A DNA stretch of 64,000 bases, taken from the NCBI GenBank assembly GCA_013368315.1, contig JAACJM010000094.1, positions 248,001 to 312,000 on the forward strand. The letters run 5' to 3'. The DNA is from Tetrapyrgos nigripes. Its lineage: Eukaryota > Basidiomycota > Agaricomycetes > Agaricales > Campanellaceae. Both the position numbers and the translations under genes were made by a program. This document shows, in pieces, positions 10,720-23,663 of the stretch. The stretch's first letter is position 1, and each line of letters opens with the position of its first letter. The notes under the pieces were generated by a model. It had not been told where the DNA came from, made no database searches, and was given only the letters and a program-made list of their open reading frames with translations.

Positions 10720-12686
10720 TTAACTGAAAGCTTCCCGTGTAGGCTTCGCCGCATAGTTCGTACATTTTGCTGCCTCTTCCCTCTTACATACATCCTTCAT
10801 TCAATCTGATACCCTTCTTCTCAGAAATGCGACGGAGGCCGTCCAGAATGCTCAAACTGCAAGCGTGCTCTTGCTCGTTTCGATGCATGTAGCTATTCAG
10901 ACTACAGTACGGAACAACAGCAAAGCGACACAACTTCAAGTTCTGCTGATGACAGCCCAGTGTTTCTACATAATCCTTATGGCGAATTGTCGTCTCATTC
11001 AAGTGTGTGCAACACCAGTCTCTCTTTGTCGTTATCCAGTTTAATGATAATCCTGAAATCTAAAGGCCACGGTGGAAGTGTCTCATCGCTTCGCGCAACA
11101 ACTGACATTCCTTCTATCCAAACCTTCGAGGAGATACTCTCCGATCCTCAGTTTCGACAAACTCTGTAAGTCGTATACTTCACATGCAACGACGAATTCT
11201 CATATGCATCTTTGAAGCCTATCCAACTTTTTCGAATACTCAGCCGACATAGGTTTCTTCTTGAACGAGGACGAATTTTTCAACTCCGTCGTGTCCCTGA
11301 ACACTCCTCACCGAGCTAGTCCAATCATTCCGGCTCTTGTGTCCATTGTCTTTCTCATCGCTTCCCACTTCACCCCATATCCACAAATCACTGCTCTGGA
11401 ACCAGTCCTATTGTTGAAAGCAAAAGAACAGAGATCCCGACTGTTACTTGGAATGGGTACCAATCGTCCGGGATGGACAGTGGTTCAAAACATCCAGACT
11501 CATGTCTTATTTGCGCAGTATTTCTTCGTTATTGGATGTAACGCTGAAGGCAAGGATTCGTTGACGAATGCGGTTTCCCTTTTGCTATCAGCCGGAATGC
11601 ATCGTATTGACTCGGAACAACAGTCTGTATTCGTAGTAGCAGGTCTTCCAGAAGGATCAAACCACAGCCAAGCCTCGAATGAATACAATCAGAGTACAAG
11701 TGCGTTTTGGACTGTCCTGTCTCTCAACAGTTGTTTGACGGCTGTTGAGACAGAGGGTTCCAAGACGCACTTCCCGTACTGGATACCTGAATTCAGAGTG
11801 GATACACCGTGGCCTCAGGTGAGTGTATCGTAGAAAATGAACATTTTGAGTACTACTTGAATCGCGATCGTTCATTAGGTTCCTGTTGGCGCATCTAGCG
11901 GTTCAACGATCCAGAACTTTCTAGTTCATGTACCGGATAATGGCAACTCTGCGATGGCTTTACATGCCAAGGCTTGCATTTTGCTTGAACAAGCGTCTCA
12001 ATTGGGCAAGCGATATGATTTAAGTAATTATTGCTTCTGGTTCTCGATTAAAAGGATCTTAGTTTAGCTTTGGACAGACACTACTCTGGATCCATCCTCT
12101 TACCATGATTTTCGAAACATCCTTGACAACCTTCTGTCCTTGACAACCCGTTTCATTGCGGGTCTTCCTCATACCCCTTCAAATCAGCAGGCTGAATATA
12201 GCAGTTACCGACCCCTCCCCAGCTCCACAAAGAGACAACTTCTCGTCATACATACCCTTGCCCGGATGGCACTCATCCGCCTATATTTGGTCTCTGAAAT
12301 GATCAATCATTCGGATCCCAATCAGAGAGCTGTAGCTCGTCATTATCAAGTAGAAGTTGCAAAGGAAGCTGCGTTGATGATACCCTCGGCCGATCTCCAG
12401 CAGACCGTGTTCGTAAATCCGATAATGGCTGTAAGTTGGTTCTTTTATATGGACCAGGGTTTGTCAGTCTCTAAAAAATTCACAGGTACTATGGTCGTCT
12501 ATGGCCCATATCCTCTTCTCTGCCATCCGTTCAGGAGAGCACTCAGCACAACACAACACTGATTTCATACTAACCGATTTACAGCATGCCTTTAATGCTA
12601 TTATCGACGCGCTCTCGGTTTTGAGCGCTCACGGCCCTACGATGAAGGATCAACTGATGAGCATCCAACTTCTTCTCCAGCACTAG
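10720..12686 (+). pseudogene. Zn2Cys6 transcription factor with fungal_trans domain, zinc cluster damaged
   Basis: Exon from 10825 encodes the second half of a Zn2Cys6 cluster (KCDGGRPECSNCKRALARF). Just upstream, in frame across a plausible 69-nt intron (10756-10824), is CRLRRI, matching the usual CRRRK half. The cysteine expected three residues before it is Ser (AGC) and an in-frame TGA lies about 20 nt further up with no ATG, so the N-terminus is degraded or lies in an exon I cannot see. Downstream exons (about 11244-11820, 11879-12016, 12070-12430, 12487-12686) encode a fungal_trans-like middle region (GFFLNEDEFFNSVVSLN...) and end at TAG 12684-12686. The first downstream junction does not keep frame with the obvious splice sites. 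Family: nuclear DNA-binding regulators of metabolism. Target unknown. Confidence 0.6.
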
Positions 12687-12793
12687 TTCTAGAGCTCATA
12701 TAGTTGACTGATATCCTTGTAATTAATTGGACTCTTACGTCGAGCTTTACTACTTCCTAATACTGGACTTATATATATTGACAAGTCACAAAT

Positions 12794-12832
12794 CCCATCC
12801 CATCCCATCCCACCCCACCCCACCCCATCTCA
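12794..12832. repeat. CCCATCCCA/CCCCA microsatellite
   Basis: Runs of CATCC then CACCC units follow the Zn2Cys6 gene. Confidence 0.85.
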
Positions 12833-13019
12833 GACACCGCAGGTCAGGTCAGAGGTCAGAGTAAATACCTCCTAACAACCCCATCATCACCCGCTGTCCA
12901 CACTTCCGTTCCGTCTCCTTCAAGTTCACCTTCACCTCGGCTGTGACCTACAACAGCAAACCCCCTACAGGATCAACATCTCCACCTGTCAACTCCACAT
13001 ATACCCCAACCTCTACTCC

Positions 13020-13470
13020 TACATCAGCAAAAGTCCAGTCTTCTTTAAAGGCCTTTTGAGTCTTGACCTTATCAATAATGATTTACTCATGAATAAATTA
13101 TAATAAGATACTATAAAGATACAAAAAGCCTTTTGGGACCTTGGAAAAGGTTCCCCAATTGTTAAGCCACGAGAAAATTCTTTTGGAACATTTAAAGGTT
13201 CAAAAGAGTTTAAGGCATTTTCAAGGTTCATAATTCCATTCGGTTTGTAAAGAATTGCTGACTTTGACAAGGTTATCAAGAATTTATGTGTCTTCCCAAG
13301 GTTATCTTAGGTTACCATCGTTTTCAAGATACCTCTAGACTTTAGTCCCTTATCAAGGCATTGTGATCATTTGATATGTAGTCAAGGTCTTATATGATTT
13401 ATCAAGGTAGCGTGATACTACCAATTGCAAAGCCTATATCACCAATTCTAGTGAAATACAGAACCTAGTA
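13020..13470. repeat. Plavaka 3' flank with repeated TCAAGG motif
   Basis: Between the microsatellite and the stop of the Plavaka gene the motif (T/A)TCAAGG or CAAGGTTAT recurs at least six times (about 13267-13412). Multiple subterminal motifs are usual in CACTA-like elements, so this may be the subterminal region. I could not find matching terminal repeats. Confidence 0.35.
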
Positions 13471-16400
13471 CTACATAAGTGTGTATCCCTCTATCTCATA
13501 CATATCCACATCATGATTGACAGGTTCCTCACCATCTTCTGGCCCTAGTTCCTCCTCACCTTGACAATCCTCTTCTTCCTCTCCATCCTCCTGCTCATCC
13601 TCCTCCCTATCCTCATTGTGGGTATATCCGTAATCAGCTACTTCATCCTCGTTCACTGCTTCTTCAACCTCCTCCTGTTCACATGAGGCTCCAAGAGGAT
13701 TCTCGGGAGCAACCGGAATCAGTAGTACGTCCTCCGAGTCGTCATCAACCCAGTCACCCTCAGGTACTACACCATTTGGACAGGGAGGTGCCTTTGGCAG
13801 TTGATGCCCAAGACAAATCTCTGGCACAAACCTAGCAAACATGTCTCTGTCAGAAAAACTGATTGTACTATGAGTAAGAAAACTATGCCAACAAAAAATG
13901 AAAACACACATTCCAACATCATATCTCCACCAATCCTCGTCCTTATCAGAAGCCCATTGAGCCAACTTGGATCGTCCCATGATTGTCTTCGTGCGACCCA
14001 TGCTGAAGGTGGGAATAAGGTGCACAGCTCTCACCACATCCCAAGGATCGATAAAATCAAAGGCCGAGTCCTCTGAGACATCCACAAAGCCAACTTTGGG
14101 AAGTCGCTTCTTCAAATCAAAGGCATACTCATCGTCAAGAGCAAGCCATCTAACCCATAGAACATCCATCTGCTTATAAGATGATCCAGCCAACTTGGCA
14201 TCAACATGAAAGATACCGATAACACGCACATACCAATAGGAGTCATTGTCAGAGGAACAGAGCATAACATCACCATTGGTTCAGGGATTGATGGAATCCT
14301 GGCTACGGCGCATGTCATAGGTGGTGTAGTTAACCCTTAAAACTTTGTGGGAGAAGAGCCTATGGTTTTGGACATGTATAGACCCTCGCTCTTGAAGGGT
14401 TACGTCAGACTTGGATTTGTTGCCAGGGACCAGCCTAGAGTAGAGGTGGGCTTTCAAGTTGGCGTAAAAGTCCTAAACAGAATGAGACAACAGAATGAGA
14501 CTTTGGAGAAGTAGGATAAAGAAAGAGAAGTCACCTTCATTGCTAGATTGTTGTCATTCTCATTCATCCAAACTATAATGTTTTTCCAGTTGGAAGTATC
14601 CTCTGAAATGGTGTATGGTTCTTTCGGGCGGGATAGCCGCAAAGGGTCAGGTGAGATGGGTCAGGCTTTTTCATAGTTGAGGATACATGCTGGGCTTTAG
14701 TTGCTTCAATCAGGCATTTTCGATGCTCGTGGTGGGTAACTTGACGAACAAACTTGAAGACTCTATTTGTACGGGAGTAGAATCATTTGATGCGTCGATG
14801 TTCCAATTCCCCCTAGAACCAACATGAGTATAAGTAGAGAGCAAAAAAAGAAGAAAAAACATACTATCTGAGTGTTATAGTTATCCGTGGTCCCATAACG
14901 GCAAATAAACCAGGGGTAGTGACCAATAGCGTGAAACTTGTAAGTTGAAAGGCTGAAGGCCTTTCCCTTAGTAACAGCCTGAGTTTCCTTCTGTTTACCC
15001 TTTCTGTTACCCTTCTTAGCGTCCTTCTTTGCTTTTCGCCTACCCCTAGCAGCTGTTTCCTTTGGTAATTCCTTGGTTTTGTACTTTCCGCAAACCTTCT
15101 CCTCAAAGGTCCGCATGGAGTTGCCAAGGGTGGTGATGGTATCGTCAAGCATTTGGAGAGAAATGTCGGAATGAATTCGGAATTTGGCCAGACAATGGAA
15201 CATTGCAAGGTCAAAGAGACAATCTAGAATTTGGGGATTATCGGGCTCCACAAGTCCATCGAACACAGGTATTGCAACCTGTCAAGTATATGAGCATGAA
15301 AAACCAGGATAGCATGCAATCTTAGTACCTGAAGCATATCTTCAAAATCTCTGGCTGCAAGTTGTTTCATTGCAGATACATTGTTTTGAAATTTGCATAT
15401 TGTGAAATGTCCAAAAGTCGGAACTGCTCGATATCTACTAAAAGATTAGCAAAAAGCCCAGGAGACAAAAAGAAAGATACCCACCTTGTGTCCAGTTCCT
15501 GGACAGTATCATGGCCATATGCAATGAGAATATGAATGAGGTGGGTAAGGAGGGACTTCCACACTCCTAGTTCCAGTTCATGAAGTACATCAGGAACAAA
15601 CATTTCATAAAAGTTGACGCCAAACTTGGCAAAACAGTCTGAGAAGGTGTTCTGAAATAAATGTCAGTAAGACAACATGAGACAGTCTCAAGAAACTCAC
15701 CCGAACAACAGTAAATGAAAATGGCTGCAAAAGGCGCTCTACAGCTGCAGAAGCAATGCGATAACCATAGTCAAAGATCCATTTCCTCATATGCTCAATC
15801 AGACTCCTCCGTTGCTCAGAGTCGACATGTTTGTGAGTTCGATGACGTTGTTGGTCCCGAAACATTCCAAGTTGACAAGACAGTGAGGACAGGGACAACC
15901 ACCAAGATTACGAACAGTAGCCAGAAGAACCCTGTAAAACTGAATGAGAGAAAAGAAGGTATGGTCAAGGTAATACATACTTTTCAGGGTAATCAGCTGA
16001 GTAGGTAAAAAATCGAGGAAAGATTCTTCTTAGTATGCCGTCGTAGCATAAAATCTCAATGCTGCTTTCATATGTGTTAATGAAGTCTTCGTCCAACATC
16101 AATGTCCAAATAGCCTGCACGAGTTCTCTTTTGAGATGTGTGAGAGTAGCTGCACTAGCTAGAAATCCAAACGTCGCCTTGTACTGGTCCTGGAGATTTG
16201 TCGGTAACTAGCTCATGTCAGAAAGATGGTCTCTGATAAGATGTAATGTAAATCACCTTGGGAATGTATGCCAGATGATTGGTGGCAAATGAAGAAGGTC
16301 TGGCACGTTCATACTTGGACTGGTTTCCAAAATACATGTAGATTGGCCACATGGATTTTTCTCTGAATTGCGACATCTGGGTTTCATCAGACCAGACCAT

Positions 16401-17704
16401 CATACCCACAGGCATGTTCTCCACCACCTGCCCATCATCTGTTTTCCTATTCCCATGCTCAAGCTGCATATGCTCATATTCCTGGATATAGGCATCTGAG
16501 TTGTATAGTTCTTGGTGAAGGCGGACATCAGGTAGGGATTCAGCTCCATGCGGTTTATCAAATTTCTGAAAGAGTTTGAAGGGGACATAATGGAAATCTT
16601 TGGATTTTTCAGATTGGCAGACTTTCTTGATCACCTCAACTGGTTTTTGGTAGAAAACCTCCTCGATCTTGAGCTTGGGCACCCTTGACTCTGATTTGCA
16701 GAAGCCTTCTGCAGGAAGAGGTATCTCCACAGTGGTATCTACCCAGCCATCTTTAGCATCAAGGTCATATTGAGGACCAATAGCTTTGTCCATCTCATTA
16801 ACAACTTTCTTCACACTGAAACCCTCCAAGTCCTCTTTTTTGAAATCCGAATGACGGTTATCGAGGTCAGCTAGCGATTTGGTCTCATGCCTGTTGTAGA
16901 ACCATGACATGAGGCGGAAAACAGTGGCATTAAGGAAGGGTGCAAAGATATTTTTGGTGAAGGACCTTTCTGAGGTGCTGAAGACAGAGAGAGGTTCTGC
17001 AGGAGGAGCACAAGGAAACCTGGGCTGTCGCAGACTGCTGTGATAGGTATCTGCAAGTCTGGTATGGAATGAGGCGTCTGTGGATAGGAACAGTAGACGC
17101 CATGCATATTAGGCTCTGTATTGATCCAGAACGCCTCTGGAACTGGAAGCGGCACAGGTACAGGTTCTGGAGATGGAGAGGGGGCAGCAGGTGGAGGTGT
17201 CGGCACTTTGGGACTTGGAGGATGTTCGACAGGAGCCACCAATGTAGGGTATTCCTGAGCAAGACCAGGGAATTTATCTTGCTGATGAGCAGGCCAAAAA
17301 TGCTTTCTACCGGTACAGGATGGCTTCAAAGCATTTGGAGGTGGATGTGGAGGAGGAGTGGGTGGTTTTTCGATAGGAATGTCATCAACAACCATACACA
17401 TGACATCAGGTTCTTGGGAAACGGAAACAGACACTGGCCCTGGTGTAAATTCAGATCCTGGTGTTAGAGCAGCAGGCTGCAAAACCGTGTCAGTGTATGG
17501 GAGTGGTTGAGAAGTTCTGACACATAACCCAGCTGTTACGTCTCTAGCCCCAGCAAGCCTTGGTAGCTTGGGCTGTCTTTGATCTTTTGGAATGAGCTTT
17601 GGTCCTGATGGCTTGCAGGAAGGGTGGTTTGTCCAGTGTCTTTGGTGATCAGAGACACGCGCAAACTTGTTCCTGCATTTGGTACATTCAAAAGATTTGA
17701 CCAT
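13471..17704 (-). CDS. Plavaka transposase (CACTA-like)
   Basis: Start chosen at the ATG ending at 17704 (MVKSFECTKCRNKF); an open frame upstream is low-complexity. The N-terminus is a C2H2 finger (CTKC...HQRHWTNHPSC), followed by a proline-rich linker and then the conserved Plavaka core: NIFAPFLNATVFRLMSWFYN, the ESLPDVRLHQELYNS block, PVGMMVWSDETQMSQF, LAYIPK, a CPRC-type motif, MFVPDVLHELELGVWKS, then the ISLQMLDDTI region, and an acidic C-terminal tail ending at 13471. At least seven introns are visible, for example 16255 to 16208. Cut-and-paste DNA transposase acting in the nucleus. Near 17010 the frame changes between the proline-rich exon and the core, by either a small intron or a 1-nt lesion. 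LADLDNRHSDFKKED looks shortened relative to relatives. Confidence 0.87.
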
Positions 17705-18074
17705 GACCAGGAGTAATAGGAAAAAGAATAATAGTCTATAACTCATAGGAGACCACTAGACAGTGTCAGTGAAACCAGTAAAGCAAAAACAGAGAGGTTA
17801 ACATGCTCAGACACGTCATTGACAAGAGGACAGCCAGTGTTATGTAAGCAAATCACCCAAAGAAAACACTTGTGTTAGTTGGATAAGTAGTAAATAGTAC
17901 AACCTATAATCTACCTGACCCTCCACGCAGTAAGTCTGACTACACAGATATCACTCCTCATAATACTCATCCTCATACTCTGCCTCCTCACTAGCTAAGT
18001 AGTCCAACTCTTCCATCTCTCTATCACCTTCACCATCGTTTAAGCACTTAACCCTGACAGGCATTGGCACGTCG
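17705..18074. other. spacer upstream of Plavaka gene
   Basis: No gene. It would contain the 5' region and terminal repeat of the Plavaka element if that is complete, but no inverted partner to the 12.8-13.4 kb side could be identified. Confidence 0.4.
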
Positions 18075-21000
18075 TCAGCTTCTCATGACTCTCCCTGTCC
18101 CTGCACAGACTAGACGAATGCTGAGGTGTTGGGCAAATGGTATAAACATCCTCAAAAGCTTCTGTTCTGCCAAGGCGACAATACCTGGCCCATGATGCAT
18201 ATTAAGAAAACACCTTGACATGAGAGATACGACTGGTTGGTTTGGGTGAAGGTGGATGGGTATCACCTGAGGGCTGAGGTGAAATTCGGGTCCCGGTCCA
18301 GCACCCTCGTTGTCCCTGTCAATGTAATAGAACGGCTGGATCAACCTCGGCGTAGGCTCTTGTATGATCTGATGCATCAACTCGATAATGGGGAGTGTAC
18401 CTTTGGATTTACGTCTGGACGAATGGGTAGAAGAAGTAGACAGGCGGTTGGCTGAACGGAGAGAATGGACTGAAGAGGTAGATAGATGGTTCGCATTCGG
18501 GTTGGGGTTGATAGCGGCGTTGGCTGAACAGAGAGAATGCACCGAAGACGTCGAAAGACGATTGGCAGATTGAACGGCGTGAAGAGATGAAGGAACAGGT
18601 CCAGTCCCAGGGGTAGGTGGCAGCTCTTTTTCTCTGTGCTCCTCAGTCGCAGCCCCAAGTTTCCTAGGGCCACCAGGTCTCGGTACCGCCGGTGGTGGAG
18701 CTGGAGCTAGACGTGTAGGTTCTGGCCATCTATGACTCTGCCTCTGCTGCCTGAGGTAGTTTGGGCTCTCTTGTCATTTTCATTGCCGTTGGTTTTGTTG
18801 CAGTCGTTCTTGTTGGGCTTGTCATTGCTTTGGGGTCCTCAGCTTCTTCATCAACCCTGGCCAATGACGACAAGGACAACGTCGAGTTCTTCCTTTCCCT
18901 TCCTTTCCCTTCCCTATCCACATCTTTATCTTTGTCTTTGTCTCCCCCAAACTGAGCTTCAGGCCAATAATCTTCTGGCATCTCGCCATCTCGTTATCCC
19001 GCTTCTCGCTGTCACCTTCACCAGAGTCATAGAACAGAAACCGTCCATAGGCCAACTCGATCAACGTGATACCGAGAGACCAGATGTCTGACTTGATAGA
19101 ATAGGATGTGCCTTGGATGCGATCAGGCTGGATATGACGTCGTTAGTGTTGACGTTAACGATAGAGATGACAGAGAGAAGTGAAAATGAAGAAATGAAAA
19201 AAGCAAAGAAGAGAAGTGAGCTGAGAATGAAGAGCAGGGATGACATTAGACCCAGCGTCAGAGTCAGCACAGATACTGACAGATACCAAGCTCCAACGAG
19301 CCATCCCCCATACCAACTTCGTGGGTTTAGAGGTAGAGAAGAAAATAAAAAGGTAATGAGAGACAAGCAAAACAAATAGAGAAAGAGAAGGCAAAACTGC
19401 AGAATCAAAAAACGCCAGGGAAAGCGAAAGACGCAGTCTCTATTCCTATCCCTAGGGTTTACCATATGTAGCTAGTAGCAACACCAGCAGCAGTACTATG
19501 TCCATTTCCATTCTCATTTCCGTCATTGCCAAGACCAATGCCAATAATAAACCCATTCCTGTTCCCCGAGTACCCATATCCAATATCCAGCTCCCCATCC
19601 AACGCCCAAAAATATAAGGAAAGGAGGGGAAAAGAATAGAAATAAAAAAGAAAGGACAAGAAAAGAAAAGAAAAAACAACCGAGACCTGCAAAACTGACA
19701 AAGGAAGAGCAAGGGTAAGGGCAGAAGCAGAAGCGGCGACACTGTCCCCGGCCGTCCAGTGCTCCATGGGCACCATCACACAACAACAGCATCATCACCA
19801 ACAGCAGCACCAACACCATTGTCACAGTCAGCGAGACCCAAGTACCAGTACCAACACTGACACAGAGCCCAGACACCAACACCAACACCAACACCGAAAC
19901 TATCCGCAGCACCAGTACTCGACAGCCAACGTTCAGTACCAGGACTCGGACTCTCACTCTCCACTCCCAAAAGCCACACCCGAAACAAAAAACCCAAAAG
20001 GAAGACTCACACTCATATAAACACTTGTCCCCACAAACATATTCGCAAAACTATTCACTAGTTCTCCACTAACTCCAAGTTGCATAGTTTGATATGGCTG
20101 GAGGAGGAGAGGAGGATGTTGGAGGGTTTGATGTCTGTGGGTTTCGGTGAGGTGGAGGGGAAGGGGAGATGGTGACATGAGAAGAAAGAGAAAAGAGAAT
20201 TGGGGAAGAAGGTAGTCAATAATGGTCACTGGTAACAAAAAAGCAGACAGAAAAAACAGACTGAGAAAACGTGAAAGAGACGAAGAAAAGTAGACAAGAT
20301 AGACGTAAGGTAGGGCTCACGGACGATTGGCACACGTCACATGGTGTGACATATGTGACCATACCCCTTTCCCATCTCCCGCCAAGTCGCAAGTCCGTCG
20401 ATATGTATATCTATTCTAATGTAGACTCAATGCGTCAATGGGTATATGTACAAGAATAAAATATAAGGATCTAAACACGATGTCTGACATCCCAATCTGC
20501 AAATAAAGACCTCACAGTCTCAGCTTTGTCCATTCCTGGGCTCCCTTCATCATCAAATAGTTTCATCACCTCCTTCGTTGGTCCTGTCCTGTGGCCTCTA
20601 TATTTTTGATTAGCATATTCTCCCAAGTTTGCGAGGTTTCTGAGCTTTCTTCTGGGCATTTTTGAGGACGCGACTGGAATAAACGCGTCGCGCGTATGGT
20701 TTGTTGATTGTAAAAAATGAATAGCCTCCGGCAGTCGTATTTTCTTCGAAATCGGGTCCCGCAGAATCTTAATTTAGGCCATAATGAAGACTTCTGTGGC
20801 TGCACTTTTCCCATTAAGGTCTATTTACAGGTGCTATAAGTTTTTTGGTACAAATTTGACCGACTGTCACGCTTGGTCACGTGCCATGTGCCAATTGTCC
20901 GTGAGCCCTACCTTAGCATAAACAGGCACAGGCGAAGGTAGGTACTCACCCCAGTGTATAACTCCTTCCTTATACAAAAAAATCCAGTCCCTCCAATACA

Positions 21001-22705
21001 CTTTGAGCAACTCGACGGAGGATGTTGATAGGGATAGGCCCATGAAGAGGAGAGGTAGGTGATTTGTATAGAGAGTTGAAGGAGCCTGTTGGGATAAAAG
21101 TGAGATATGAGGTAAAGTAGAATTGGAATGAGTAGTAGAAGCCAATGGGAGTAATAAATAGTAAAGGAAAAAGAAAGTTTGAAGACGATGTGATGCGTGG
21201 AGTACTATGCAGTCTGCACACATAGGTCATAGTCATATTCTAAAGAGACACTCACCTCTATCCATAAACTCCATGCAAATACAGATATTGGGCTCTTGTA
21301 GGTATGCTCCATAAGACGTCACGATGTACTTTGCTCCTGTAACCTTGTTCTTGGAGTGTTTTGTACAAGTATGAAGAATGTGGAGTTCACAAAGGAGTTG
21401 TTTCCTGATTTGAGGCTTGGCGTCAATGAGAACAATCTGGTGGAGCAAGAAAACAAAGATATAGCGTGAGTGACGAGTGATGAAAGAATTAAGGACAGAC
21501 AAAAGACAGAAAGACAGGGAAATGGAACGACGAAAAAAAGGAAAACAGTAGTGAAAAACTACTCCAACACGCTGAAAAGACGACGAAATATCCCAAGCCC
21601 GCCCCCAATGATAAACAGCAGCACACCTCGGCCTTCAGCACCAATTCCAACGGAACCTCATAGTCCCCACAACGCAAATTCTGACAAATCCCCAACCCAT
21701 AGTTCCAACAACACGGAAAAGGTAACCAACCCATGGTCCCCATATCCACAATAACGCCAATGAAATATCCAATGATAGCAACAACAACACTAATGAAAAC
21801 GAAAAAAGGAACACTCAAACTCACTTTCTTAGCCAGCACCATGCCTGTCTCTATATGCTTCACTTTCATAACGCCCCCTCTGTTCCCGGTGCTGAGTTCG
21901 TATATGTCAGTTAGAGTTGAGGGCGAGAGGTGGAGAGTCTGCGTGGAAGGATAGAGGAGAAAGTGCGAGAATATGAAGAGAAACCATGGGATATGAAGAG
22001 TACAGGAAAAGAAAGCGAATGCGTCAACGTGACACAAAAAAATGATGAGAAAAAAAGGTAAGGCTTACCTTCTTGGTGCCCTTAGTATTGGAGGATGACT
22101 TCTTTTTCTTTAGAGAAGGTCTTCTTGTCGAGGCCGTCGTTGAGGAGGAAGTCGTTGGTGAAGAAGACGCAGAATTGGTATTCGTACTGGATGCGTCATC
22201 TGAACCCAAAGTCTTGGTTGATTTCTTCTTCAATGACGGTTTGGAAGCCTTTTTCTTGAGTTGGTGGGAAGGAGAAGGCAGATGGTTAGATGTGGGAGGA
22301 GTGGGCGTCGAGGTGGAGGTAGACGTGGCTATTGACGTGATCCCATTCGTATTGGTGCCTTTTTTTGCCATTGCCCTCTCCCTCGGTTTCAGTCCCATCT
22401 CCATCATTCCCCTCAGTGCTCTCACCCTCGTCTTCTTCACCCTCTAAATCCCTCGCCCTAACCTCCTCCTCCATCTTCTTCAACTTCTCCACCAACGTCG
22501 CTTGTAGGTTCCGTTTTTGCATCGTAGATGACTCGGGTGTGAGTAAGAGAAAGCCCTGGTCATATCCGTAGTCGTAGCCAGGTATTCCAAGACCACCGTA
22601 TCTGCTACTACCAATGCCATGTCCATGTCCATTAGCCTGAGACAAACGCATAGGGGGTGCATTTGCATTTGCGTATGGATGAGAAGATCCAGAAGGAGAA
22701 GGCAA
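18075..22705 (-). pseudogene. MAPK kinase, Ste7/Fuz7-like, with disabling lesions
   Basis: Read on the minus strand the exons give, in order: a low-complexity N-terminus (about 22705-22090), a glycine loop ELSTGNRGGVMKVKHIE with the catalytic Lys in VLAKK (21950-21840), IVLIDAKPQIRKQLL...NICICMEFMDRG (21440-21260), GSFNSLYKSP...VAQSVLEGLDF (21090-20985), KPSNILLSSSHIKLC then GVSGELVNSFANMFVGTS (20125-20045), RIQGTSYSIKSDIWSLGIT (19120-19040), and TLPIIELMHQIIQEPTPRL (about 18420-18370). This order is diagnostic of fungal pheromone-pathway MAPKKs. Lesions: seven T instead of six after GLD (20976-20982) shifts frame; the HRD motif reads H-W-D (TGG at 20951-20953); DFG reads N-L with a 1-nt loss (about 20078-20082). 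The activation-loop GELVNS and TFVGT-type sites are otherwise kept. Probably a dead paralogue. Confidence 0.75.
20308..20913. mobile_element. Tc1/mariner-type MITE in the MAPKK intron
   Basis: Inverted ends begin AGGTAGGGCTCACGGAC on the left and match the reverse complement of the right end (GTCCGTGAGCCCTACCT) over about 26 bp with one mismatch. The element is flanked by TA on both sides (20306-20307 and 20914-20915), the target expected of the Tc1/mariner superfamily. The 606-bp interior has no transposase. It sits inside the intron that splits the kinase catalytic loop (GTGAGT at about 20948 to CAG at about 20128), so it could have been tolerated. Confidence 0.85.
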
Positions 22706-22984
22706 CCTGGAGGAGATAACTTTACGATGACTTCAGACAGTTAAGGAGTCAAATAACTTCAAAGTCACGTAGTACACGGGGGTTAGGATCAGGGAAAGAT
22801 TTCCACAAGATATGGATCACTTCAGCGTGAACGATGGTAGAAAGACGCGTCTGGTAGTCAGGTCCAGCTCAGTTGGGTCTGCGTGTTTCAGCGTGACAAA
22901 AACGTTGAAGTCGTTGAGTGACAAAGAAAGGATTGAGATGAGGGGTGCCAAGGCAGACGAGAGCGGGTCATAGCCTACTGAAAC

Positions 22985-23510
22985 CTGAGAAAGGTTACTT
23001 GGTGAATAGACCCGTAAGCATCAATTTTCTGTGCTCACTTTGGAATAGTCTGCATTCAGAGTGTTGAGAGATAGCTTCTGCTGGCACCATGAATGCCAGT
23101 CGTGTGCATTCCAGGGTGTCAGCGAGCACCTGCTCAGCGGGTTTGATGATGGGACCAGGCGCCTCCCATAGCTGCCAGCGCATTCCAGTAATCCATTCAA
23201 TTCGCAGAATACGCCTTTTGTCCTTCCATCCTGAAGGATTGCATCTCTGGGAACACCTAGGAGGTAGGGTCAGGATGTAGACAGCGGACTGGAAAAAAGG
23301 ACGCACCTCTGTACAAGTTTTCAATGTCTCTGCAGCCTCTGTCAAAATTACTCACAAAATTACTCAACTCTACCAGCAAACCCCTAGCAAAATCCTCCAG
23401 ACAAATCATCATCTTGTGCTGCTGCTGGTACTGGAAGGTTTGGTGAGTAGAAATTTGACATATTAACCTTAGGGAGTCAGAAGGGAGCTCTGCATCGATT
23501 CCAACCACAG
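22985..23510 (-). CDS. orphan two-exon protein
   Basis: Minus-strand reading gives FQYQQQHKMMICLEDFARG...DIENLYR, then a GT-AG intron (about 23307-23258), then GCSQRCNPSGWKDKRR and IEWITGMRWQLWEAPGP...TGLFTK and a stop near 22995. The intron keeps frame and the exons have protein-like composition. No domain is recognised and the true start is uncertain. It diverges from the dioxygenase gene at 23664. Confidence 0.45.
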
Positions 23511-23663
23511 CACTTCATAGTGGTTCAGGAAGAACTCTGGGTGCAACGCCGATAGCTGTACAGCCACTTTTGTCTATGCCTAAGTGCTACTACCACCACT
23601 GTCTACACCATATACACTGATAGTACTGGTAACCTCAGCTTTTCCATTTCTCACAAGCTCACA

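Noticed and set aside
13801..14179. Plus-strand open frames across the Plavaka gene
   Set aside because: Antisense shadows of the acidic C-terminal exon; no family features.
19459..19957. Long hydrophobic minus-strand frames resembling membrane proteins
   Set aside because: They come from low-complexity intron sequence (TTTCTTTT, CAACACC repeats) of the MAPKK pseudogene and overlap in all frames.
20471..20814. Coding potential inside the TA-flanked MITE
   Set aside because: Two short overlapping frames without DDE motifs; the size and ends fit a non-autonomous element.
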